Shown in pieces: positions 54,473 through 63,139 of a DNA stretch of 63,139 bases. The stretch spans positions 1,131,162-1,194,300 of the forward strand of contig NC_006693.1 in NCBI RefSeq assembly GCF_000091045.1. The letters run 5' to 3'. Under the pieces are notes generated by a model. It searched no databases. It was not told where the DNA came from and saw only the letters and a list, made by a program, of their open reading frames with translations. This DNA comes from Cryptococcus deneoformans JEC21. Lineage: Eukaryota; Basidiomycota; Tremellomycetes; Tremellales; Cryptococcaceae. The translations under genes and the position numbers were made by a program. Each line of letters starts with the position of its first letter. The stretch's first letter is position 1.

Positions 54473-56831
54473 TCAATGAAAACGACCATTGAAAATGATG
54501 AAGGACCACGAATGCTTCTTAACCAAAACATCTCCATCCCACTCTTTCGCGTTCTTCTTTGTAATCTTAGGAATAATAGTGTCAGGGTTTTCGAACGTAT
54601 TCTGTAGTAAGGAGGTTTCAGTTGATGCAGTGTACAAATACATGTTAAAGGGAACTGACCGCAGCAGCAAGGTCGTCCGAGTAGATCTCGTGAACCTCGA
54701 CACTCTCGACCTCTATCCCATATCGTCAGTTCCAATACGCCTCAGATATAACGTCTCCAGAATGTACTTACCGAAACCCGAGAACCCTATCTTCGAGCTC
54801 CAATCCACCTCCGGATGCCTATTCAGAATGCTAACCCTGATGCTTGCTCCCTTCTCCGTTTCTACGAGTATAGCGACAGAGTCGACGTAGGAGGGTTTGT
54901 AGTTGCCTTGTTGGATGTAGACAGGGAACGTGGGACCGGTGCTGCCATGCTTGTCAGTAACGAGTGAGACATGGGTACGGACGGATACATACTAGACGTC
55001 AGGGAAGACAGGAAGTTGGAGAAGGTGTCCGTTCTTCATGTACTTGCTGAAAAGCTGAAGGGGGTAATACAAAGTCTGGCGAACAATGCCATCTGGCTTG
55101 GTCATGAGAGGTGAGATCTAAGCTCCATCTGTCAGCTTTGATTCAATAGAATAAGGTAGAAGCTCATGAGATGGGACGTACGACGTTGACAGACTGAGCA
55201 AGACATGCAATGCCTATATCCTTATGCTTCCTCACAAGCACATTCAACCATGCACAAAAGCCAAGCATGTCGGTGTAGTCGTACCATTGCTCCAACCCGT
55301 TGGACCCGGGCGCTTTGACGTCGTCCCAGACGTTCCACTACCAACATCGTCAACTCTTACACTTACGGATAACGATGGAAGGATAGGAAGCGCACCTCAT
55401 CAAAGCAGATCTTCATATCCTTCGCTGGCATGCGCTCCCAGGTTCGGCCGATGTTAGCGAGGTCGATGAGTGACTTGCAGATGTCGATGTGCTTCTCGGC
55501 AGCCTATATATCATCGTATCAGTATTAACGAGGCAGCTTTCAGCGCAGGAAGAGGTGATACTTACGGCTGGCCCGAAGACGTTCTTCTCGTAGTCATAAC
55601 CAGATACGCTGGACATCTTGTCGTGGCCGAGCATAGTACTGAGATCTTTGTAAGTTGGGGATTGCGATGGAGTAGGGATTTTGCTCACTAGAAGTGAATG
55701 GAGTGCATATCAGCCCATGGAAGAAGACCCTGGATAACCTCTCTATCCCAATCAGACGCACCCTACACCTATTGTCAGTTTCAACCCTGCTGCCAAATTG
55801 AATATACTCACAGTCTCGCCACAAGATACCAATACGATGCTAGGGTCAACGAGCTTGAGAGCATGGGCCCATTGCCTTGCTTTCCTCACGTACTCGGAAG
55901 GGAGAAGGTTGCCAACTTGCCATGGACCCCACACTGCAGCAGAAATTCAGACTCAAATCTCATCTTGGGAAGAAAAGCAGACTTACTCTCATTACCGAGA
56001 CCCCAGTATTTGACAGCATGAGGCTCGTCCCTTCCAGTATTTTTGCGTCGAAGGTTTGCCCAGCTTGATCGACGATAAGCGCGATGTAAGATAGATAGGA
56101 AGGCGAGAAAGCTCACTGGGTATCGCCAGTCCCGTTGCAATACTCAACCCATGCCAAAGCTTCCTCAAGACTTCCTGTGCCCACTACCGGCAGACGTCAA
56201 TACTGCGCAACAAGGTCAAGAAAGACACGCACTATTCAAACAGATGTAAGGCTCAGCACCCGTCGCTCGGCAGTAGTCGATAAACTCGTCGGTGCCAAAC
56301 CTGTTGGACTCGTCGCTGAGCCAAGCGAGCTCGACACGCTTTGGACGCTCAGAGATGGGGCCGATACCGTCTTGCCAGTGGTAATTGGAGACGAAGTTAC
56401 CTATCACAAAGGTTAGTCGATTTGCAAATGGACGAAGATAATAGCAGATACTCACCACCAGGCCACCTCAGCATTGGAATCTCGAGCTCCCCATCCTTCG
56501 CCAAGCACCCCATCACATCTTTCCTCCACCCCAATCTATCTTTCTGAAACGTCTTTCCTTCATCCTGCACCTCCAAAAGCCATTTCGGACTTGGATCCTT
56601 CGGGTCATCCACAATACCTCCGTAGATACACCTCCCGAGATGTTCGAGGAAGCCGCTGAAGAGCTTGTCTGTGACGGGAGGTCCGGAGGGATAGAGGAGA
56701 CGGGTGACATCGAGGAGGATAGGAGTTGATGCCAGTGTTTTGGGATGGGAGGGAGTGTTGGGAAAGTCGCGTGGAGCCTGTTGCTGGAGAAGAGACTGAT
56801 TCACTGTAACGTGTTGGCTGTAGACGGCCAT
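54473..56831 (-). CDS. Alpha-L-arabinofuranosidase, GH51
   Basis: Releases L-arabinose from arabinan/arabinoxylan oligosaccharides by a retaining mechanism. GH51 fungal enzymes of this type lack a signal peptide and act in the cytosol (family knowledge). None is seen here: the N-terminus is MAVYSQHVTVNQ. In order: SGFLEHLGRCIYGGIVDDP (the GH51 hallmark), EIPMLRWPGGNFVSNYHWQD, EFIDYCRATGAEPYICLN, EEALAWVEYCNG, AVKYWGLGNE (acid/base Glu), DYEKNVFGPA, MKICFDEWNVW (nucleophile Glu) and LAQSVNVISPLMTKPDG. The C-terminal domain runs through SILNRHPEVDWSSKI to IIFNGRFH. The start is ATG 56,829-56,831 and the stop TGA 54,473-54,475. Ten or more short introns, and all joints I tested keep frame. Divergent from sugar transporter 2. 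Confidence 0.93.
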
Positions 56832-57857
56832 GGTGATCGCTGGAGGATGAAGCGTGAGAATAGAAGTGTCGACGTATAAGCTATAAGCTGTAAGTCGCAA
56901 GGCCCCTACATGCCCTCATACAGCTGTATTCTGCAACCACTAAACCTCGAGGTCGGCGGCATTCATACGGTTATCGGATCATAAGCTAAGCGCAATCATG
57001 CGTTGTCTCGGCCAGATAGGCTCAGGCGGCGGCGTGACAATATTGAGCCGATAAGAGTCCAAATTGCAACCGCCTTCTTCCACTGGCAAAGCAGGGGCGC
57101 CGTGTATCGGTACGTATCCCTAACAGGCACCCGACGGCCCGACCACAATCCGTACACTAACGCTGGCGGGCCGGTACTTATCTGGTAGCACAATTGATGA
57201 GCGGTTTATTATGAATGATGATCATCAGATGAAAGGCGATTTGGCTCGCGACTTCACACGAAGCTCACCTATAGCTGTAGTGTGCCTGAGTTTCCGTTCC
57301 CTCTTGAGCGGTGTCCCTGCTTTCCCATATTCTCGTCTTGTCTCCTCCCAGAGCCCTCAATGAATCACGTATATGCCTACTTTTGAGCTTCTTGCTATGT
57401 TCTTTGGTATCGTACATGTTTCAAAAAGCCAGCAACGTCGGCACAAACATTAACCCGGTAAATCAATTGAACGCTCGAAATGACGTCGTCTCGGTGTTTG
57501 TGTGGCGCCTTTAACCGGTTTTCACGCTCTTTTGTCTTTTTTTGTCTTTTTTTGCGTTTGACCCTTCTTTCGCGCAGCAATGCAGCTCTGGAACTACAGT
57601 TCGAACATCAGAAAGCGTCCGCACTTTCCAGCCGCCAGATGAGAAGAAGAAGAGCGCGTGATTTGGGAGGGAGGGGAGCTGCCGTACCTTGCCTTTCATG
57701 ATGGTTCAATCAATCGGACCCCCCCCCAAAGCAGTAAGGTGGCTTCTCGTATATAAATGTGTGGCCTTCTCAGACTTGGTTGCCTCCTCTTCTCTATATC
57801 AGTTCCCTTTACCACCATTGCAGCTTATTAAGTCGTCGGGGTACCTCAAAAACGACC
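56832..57857. promoter_or_regulatory. Shared divergent promoter, GH51 and sugar transporter 2
   Basis: 1,026 bp between the two start codons. A TATA element (TATATAAA, about 57,750-57,757) is ~100 bp upstream of the transporter ATG. A C run lies at about 57,719-57,727. CGG-containing words occur near 56,953 and 57,027. Shared control by an arabinose- or carbon-responsive regulator is an inference from arrangement. Confidence 0.45.
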
Positions 57858-60085
57858 ATGTTACCCCCAAAGATCTACACCTTCCTATGTGGCTGCTTCG
57901 CCGCGTGAGTACCTCTTTCAAGATACCTGGAATCTACTGATTCCTAGCGCAGCATGGGCGCGATGCTCTATGGTTATGATCTGGGTGTCATCTCTTACGT
58001 TCTGGTAGCGCCGGATTTCCTCAAGACCATGGATACCACAGACGAGAATTATATCGGCTTCATAACTTCCTCTATGCTGCTCGGTGCCTTCGTCGGTAGT
58101 ATCCCCGCTTCTTTGATTGCAGATGCTTTCAGCAGAAGAATGGCTAGTAAGTATCTTATGTGTAAATTAAGAGCGATATAGTATTGACAAGCACTATCTA
58201 GTCACCGTAGCAGGTGTGGTCTTCATCATCGGTGGTATCTTGCAGACGGCAGCTCCAAACAAGGAGGCTATGTTTGCTGGGCGATTCTTTGCTGGTATTG
58301 GTATCGGCATGCTGGGACTGTTGACGCCTTGTATGTACCATTTATTTAATATATTCTTACCCATTCTGACACGCTTCTTAGTGTACCAATCCGAGATCGG
58401 TACGCCCGAACCAGTCTCATCGTCATCGCACCTCGCTCACTCCCTCTTTAGCTCATCCTTCGGCTCGTGGTATGCTTACAGCAACCTTCCAATTCTTTCT
58501 CGGTATCGGCTCTTTCATAGCAGGATGGATCGCGTATGGTGTTGCGCAGACTCACTTTGAGTCGCCCATGGCGTGGAGGCTTCCGGTGGGCTCTTCTCAA
58601 ACTGTTCGAGGTTCTGTTGCTAAATAACTTCCGTAGCTTGGATTCCAAATGCTCCCCGCGGTCCCACTCATCTTCTTGACTTTCCTCTTACCCGAATCTC
58701 CTCGGTACGTACTTCTCATGTTCTGTTCTACTTGCGGCGATAACTGATAGCCGCGCATATATAGATGGTTGATCATCAAAGGCCACGACGAAAAGGCCCT
58801 CAGGAGTCTTGCTCGTCTGCATGCAAAGGGTGACGAGAGCGATCCATTCGTGCTGGGGGAGTTTGCCGCTATCAAAAACAAAGTCGATGCCGAAGCCGTT
58901 ATGCAACAGTCTTGGAGACTTGTAAGTCATTCTCGGCTATGTGGCGCGTAAAGGATAAGGGTGACACCCGGTGGTAGATCTTCAACTTTGAAGACCGGAC
59001 AAACATGAGAAAGGTGCTGTATGGTATTATCCTACAATTCTCCGTTCAAATGACTGGTGTGTCGGCTATCCAATACTATGCCCCGTATGTCCACTATTTT
59101 CTGTATCGTATCTTCATATACTAACCACCCCTTAGCACGGTGTACGCCTCAGTCGGGTTCTCAACCAATACTTCTCTCTTGATTAATTCCATCAACTCTG
59201 TCAACGCTCTCATCGCCCAGTTCTGCTGTATTCTCTTTGTTGACAAGATTGGGCGTCGATTCCCTTTGATCTTTGGAAATATCTTATCAGGAACCTGTTT
59301 CGCTGTCGCTACGTATGCCACATTCTTCCACTGCATCATTAACTCTCTCTGATACCATTTCCAGTGCATTGGCAAAGCAGTTCGCGGATGGACGTGGCAG
59401 CAGAGGCCAAGGTATCGGTTTCGTCGTCGTGCTCTACGTATACAACTTCTTCTTTTCTGCCTGTATCGGTCCTCTCTCTTGGATCTAGTGAGTCCTCTCA
59501 CTCTTCATATGAGGAAAGGTATGTTAACCAACGAGATAGCCCGGTTGAAATCATGAACACTGCTATTCGAGCCAAAGCGACGGCAATGGTAAACATGGCT
59601 GCTTGGATCTCGAACTTTATGATTGGTCAAGTCTCTCCCAAGGCTTTCGCCAACATCGGTGAGTATTCTGCCTCTGTATTGTATACAAATAAGCAAGCGT
59701 GACTCAACTGTCTCTATAGGCTGGAGATATTACCTGGTTTTCTGCATCTGTTCCTTTACCAACGCCATCACCTTCTACCTTTTCTTCCCTGAAACCCGAG
59801 GCCGAACGCTGGAGGAAATGGACAACTACTTTAGGCAGATGAACCTCATCGTGCCGTTGACGAAGGATGTACAGAAGATCTCGGCGCATGAGCGAGAGGC
59901 GCAGCTTGTGGAGCAAGGTACGTTTCTTCTCCCCTTTTTGGGCGGCTCGTTTGTAGCTAATCATTTTTGCCATGATAGGTGTCATTCAACAAGAGGTGGG
60001 CATGCAACAAGAGGTGGACGAGAAGGATGAGAAGAATGAAAAAAAGGATGAGAAGAAGGAGATTGAGCATCAGGAGGTGGTATAG
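57858..60085 (+). CDS. MFS sugar transporter 2
   Basis: A sugar transporter of the same superfamily as the gene at 42.8 kb but from a different subfamily. Signatures: AMLYGYDLGVISYV (helix 1), GFITSSMLLGAFVGSIPASL, ADAFSRRM, AGRFFAGIGIGMLGLLTPLY, SEIAHPSARGMLTATFQFF, LLPESPRWLIIKGHDEKAL (PESPR), ILQFSVQMTGVSAIQYYAPT, DKIGRR, SACIGPLSWIYPVEI and FPETRGRTLEEMD. The C-terminal tail is a charged Glu/Lys/Gln repeat (KDEKKEIEHQEVV). About ten exons, including an 18-nt exon (about 58,382-58,399) that carries YQSEI. The first intron separates the initiating exon (ATG 57,858). Divergent from the GH51 enzyme, so a role in arabinose or oligosaccharide uptake is plausible. Confidence 0.9.
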
Positions 60086-60833
60086 GGGATCAAGCCGGCG
60101 GTTTGAGCAGGCTTTTGAGGATAGGAGTTGTCCGCGGGTTATTTGTTTTTTGATCTGTATTCGAAGGTTCTTTGAAGGGTTTATGTATGCGATGCTACTG
60201 CTCCAAGTGACGTCTAACGTTGGTACGGCACACTGTAGGGAAATACCCGGGGTCTCTTATTGGTTAAACGATCCAGTTGGTTCCGTTCCACTGCGACCCA
60301 CAGTAGATACAATATCGACTTCTTGGTATTGATTCTACGGGAAATACAGAACCTTCCTAGGTTTGGCTGTTGGTGGTCGGTCAATCTAGTAATTATACTG
60401 ACGATAGATCGTTAAGCAATGTAATGGTATAATTGAACTCGGGTCTCATCTCGAGTTGTTGTGTTGTGTGTGTATCAACATATATAGGCTCCATGAGCGT
60501 AACACAGTTATGCACCTATGTACTTTGAATCCACTATGGTTCAGAGCAGGTACAAAATTATCGGATACATGCGTTCGTCAGTATCTTGTGGATGCATCCA
60601 ACGCTTTCTGGACGCGACTGTCCTTCCACTTTCTATCTGTAATACATAAACATTTCTCGAAGGTTCCACAATCCCCGCTCTCTACACCCATGTCATGCTA
60701 TATAAGTCGACTCCTAGAGCCCATAATTCGTTGCTTCTTCCGTTGCCATTCCCACCATCTCTACCCTCCTCACCAGCCGATCTTCGCGTTACCTACATTC
60801 AACCACACCTTCTACTGACACACATCCTTCGGC
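60086..60833. other. Intergenic
   Basis: 748 bp. A TATA box (TATATAAG, about 60,699-60,706) lies ~130 bp upstream of the ATG at 60,834. No gene in the rest. Confidence 0.4.
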
Positions 60834-61353
60834 ATGGCCCCTTCTCCCAGTCAGGACCTTCATATCCTACTTGGGACTCGGGATACCAACCGCTACCGCT
60901 CGCCAGTGCCATCACTGTCATTCGGGAAATCACCTAGCGCGTTTCTCTTCCTTTTCCCCGTCAGCTCGGCTAGTAGGTCCTTCTTTGCCCACCCGGAACC
61001 TCCCAATATGATACAGTCCATCGGCGATCCCGTTCTTTCCATCGATAGTCCAGCTGATTCGGCTGCTTGTGGCAATACGCTCGAGAAGAACTTGGAAGTC
61101 TCTCTTCTTTCCAGCAGCGACATATGACAATGTTCCGAGAGCAGGACTTCAGCGACGGCCCCACCATGGCTCAAGCTCTTGTCGTCTTTTGCCTCAAGCC
61201 ATGACTGACCTTGTTGAAATCATGAACGAGGTCGACTGGTTATAGTCCTGCCTGACATCCTCTCTTGTCGTGGCTCGTTGCTATCAAAAGGCGCTCATCA
61301 GTGTGGCGGAGGATATGGAAGAGCTAAAGGTGCAGATGTCAGCGCTAGAATGA
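60834..61353 (+). CDS. Possible small subtelomeric gene, unidentified
   Basis: ATG at 60,834 in a good context (GGCATGGCC), ~130 bp after a TATA box and a C/T-rich leader. The first open stretch gives 97 residues (MAPSPSQDLHILLGTRDTNR..., Ser/Pro-rich) and stops at 61,127. Further on, another frame gives VARCYQKALISVAEDMEELK and VQMSALE, a helical/coiled-coil-like stretch that ends at 61,353. An intron could join the two, but I could not find a clean one. It could be a real gene, a remnant, or chance. Confidence 0.3.
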
Positions 61354-61430
61354 GTTAATAATATCCGAGGGATGGAAGAGAATAGAGTGAGGACGCGAAG
61401 GAAGGCTAGTGCTTGACCAAAGGACAGAGG

Positions 61431-62866
61431 TTAAGGTGAGTTTTGACTGTTGGATATGATGAATTGAGTCCATTGATTGCCGTGAATGTAGGATTGGGTC
61501 CACGAAAACGTGCGCAGGATCATCGGCCCGATGGAAATCATGGCTAACACGAAAAAAGACACGAACTTGTATTACCGACAATGTTGGAGACCATGTAAAC
61601 ATATTTGATGTTCCAGATCTCAATGCTTGTGTTGATCACATTAACTATACCAGGCAAGTTGGGTGCGACAGGAACGGCCAATGAGATGTACGCTCTCCAG
61701 AGGATACTGTCGCAAACACGAGAGACAGTAAGCTCGAGAAGTCCACATTTCCCATGATCGATGGCAAAACTGCCGGTAGAAGGTGATGGAATGATGAGAT
61801 TATGGGGAAAGAGGTCGAGATTGACTTGGCTAAAAAAATCGGCGGCAACCATAGGGCCGGTATTGTTAAGAGGACGACTGGTCTCAACTGCGAAGGTCCT
61901 ACATCCACAACGTCCAGAAAGTGCCCAGACTCTGGCAGATCTGGTACCACAGACTGCTAAAGCCCGGCGCAAGCGGAACATCTGATACCCCGCATCCGAA
62001 TACATGAGACATTGCCCTAGGTAAACTTTACGCTGACTGTTGGCAGTGGATGGATTGAAGGGAGGGCAATCCCTGCGAAGTCGGTAGATCTTGAATTCGG
62101 CGACAAGCCAGATGGATTGTGATTTACTTCTTCTTCTTCTTCTGTTGATTTGAATTCCGAACCCTCCGCTCCAGCTTCCGAATGTTCATAAGAGAAAACT
62201 ATCGCAGTATCGAGAATTCGGATACTGGCGGTAGTCGAACTTGGTTGACTAGAAGAGGGGACTTCAGATACTAGAATAATCAAGTCAGAGCAAAAACGGC
62301 GCCACAAAAGTCTGGAAGAACATTAAAACTACTCACTCTCCTCAGCTGCTAGAAAAGGCATGTCAGAGACGACCAGCTTCAAAAGATTCTGGATCTACCG
62401 TTTTTTGATCTCGTCTTGGAGGGCATCAATCGATTTATTACCTTACTTGCGTCCGTTTCCATGAATGCCATTGACATATCATGGCTCTTCAAATAGCCCA
62501 TGTCCTCCGAATTAAGGTCGATATCGGCATAAGGAGGGCCAGACCGCCCACCCAACGATATTTGAGAGAAAACAGTTAGAGCATCCGTTCTGTAGTTGTC
62601 CTCTCTGGTTGCATCATAGCGCAGGGTTTTGCAAAGCTTCTCGTAAGACTGTTTTTTTTCCTCGACGTCCATGTGCATATGTCTGGGTTCAAGCAGGTCC
62701 CCGATACGCTGAGCACGATGTTCGGGAGCAGGGGTGGTGGACGTTTGGTCGTTTGCGACCCAAGAGGCATATTGATGGCTGGGCGGTGATTCAAGGACAA
62801 ATAAGGAAATGACAACCGTAGCAGAACACGAGAATAGGCTTAAAAGGATGAACAGGTTTAACGCTA
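61431..62866 (-). CDS. Unidentified telomere-proximal membrane protein (5' end unresolved)
   Basis: Four or more exons join in frame on the minus strand. The first recognisable exon reads ALNLFILLSLFSCSATVVIS then LFVLESPPSHQYASWVANDQ: a signal-anchor-like helix and a hydrophilic region. After introns near 62,343-62,450 and 62,270-62,335, an acidic Glu run appears (STEEEEEVNHNPSGL). Another intron (50 nt, about 61,982-62,031) leads to MFRLRRALAVCGTRS and FFSQVNLDLFPHNLIIPSPS. The last joint (near 61,544-61,575) gives a helix KYVYMVSNIVAMISIGPMIL and ends NSQNSP at 61,431. No family recognised. The starting exon is uncertain: an ATG at 63,018 with a GTGAAG donor would fit, which would put the start ~40 bp from the telomere. 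Confidence 0.45.
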
Positions 62867-63059
62867 CAGGCAAAAGAAAGGTTGAAGAGAGTCAGAAGAG
62901 AGCCGTCGTTGGATGGCCAAGAGCGGAAGTAAAATAAGTTGGCCCGCCGTTATTATCATGCTGCGGCGCTTCACGTTCTCAAAATAATATCTCAACTGCC
63001 TTCACCACTCCCACCCATCCGCTAAACAAACACTCCATTTCCCGTGGGCTGGAACGTCA

Positions 63060-63139
63060 GGGTTAGGGGGTTAGGGTTAGGGGGTTAGGGGGTTAGGGGG
63101 TTAGGGGGTTAGGGGGTTAGGGGGTTAGGGGGTTAGGGG
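63060..63139 (+). repeat. Telomere, TTAGGGGG repeats
   Basis: The window ends in G-rich repeats running 5' to 3' toward the right edge, as expected at a right chromosome end. Units are TTAGGGGG, with a single shorter TTAGGG at 63,071-63,076. The last unit is cut by the window edge. This repeat is characteristic of Cryptococcus and relatives. No long subtelomeric satellite precedes it. Confidence 0.97.

Noticed and set aside
1..63139. rRNA genes, CRISPR arrays, viral sequences and toxin genes
   Set aside because: None seen on either strand. The organism is a fungus, so CRISPR and bacterial operon features do not apply.

Overview
This window is the end of a basidiomycete yeast chromosome, most likely Tremellales (Cryptococcus or a close relative such as Kwoniella). 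Three things point there. The last ~80 bases are G-rich telomere repeats of the form TTAGGGGG. Genes are cut by many short introns (mostly 50-70 nt, with CTAAC/CTGAC branch sites). The protein set is fungal (Cdc42, Elp6, Sec53, PAQR/Izh, GDS1-type winged helix). Species cannot be fixed from sequence alone.

The left two thirds (1-41,300) is ordinary chromosome arm. In order it holds: the 3' end of an unidentified gene; an acetyl-CoA transporter (SLC33 family, minus) divergent from phosphomannomutase SEC53 (plus); a conserved fungal protein of unknown function; a 3.4 kb gene-poor stretch that includes the leader of a large GDS1/KilA-N-type regulator; CDC42; ELP6 (minus) divergent from a type II peroxiredoxin; a Dal5-like permease (minus); a 3.5 kb gene-free stretch with repeats; a PAQR/Izh3-like receptor; a very GC-rich arrestin-domain gene (minus); a TMEM242-like membrane protein (minus); and an unidentified acidic protein (minus).

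From about 42 kb to the telomere the content turns subtelomeric. There is a hexose-type sugar transporter, a lineage-restricted protein with a Glu-x-Lys motif, a small one-helix membrane protein, a decayed Tnp2-type (CACTA/En-Spm-like) transposase, an OTU-type cysteine protease followed by a truncated copy without its cysteine, a GH51 alpha-L-arabinofuranosidase divergent from a second sugar transporter, and two weakly supported genes before the telomere. The GH51 enzyme plus transporter forms a plausible arabinan/arabinose-use pair: the intracellular enzyme would release arabinose from small oligosaccharides and the transporter would import the sugar.

Most notable observations: an apparent 4-nt micro-exon in the acetyl-CoA transporter, required to join conserved sequence in frame; the OTU protease and its catalytically dead duplicate beside a transposase remnant; a ~280-nt diverged dispersed repeat shared by 25.2-25.5 kb and 54.1-54.4 kb; a GC-AG intron in SEC53; and a likely one-base disruption in a C homopolymer of the arrestin gene. 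Gene models were spliced by eye and exact ends should be read accordingly.
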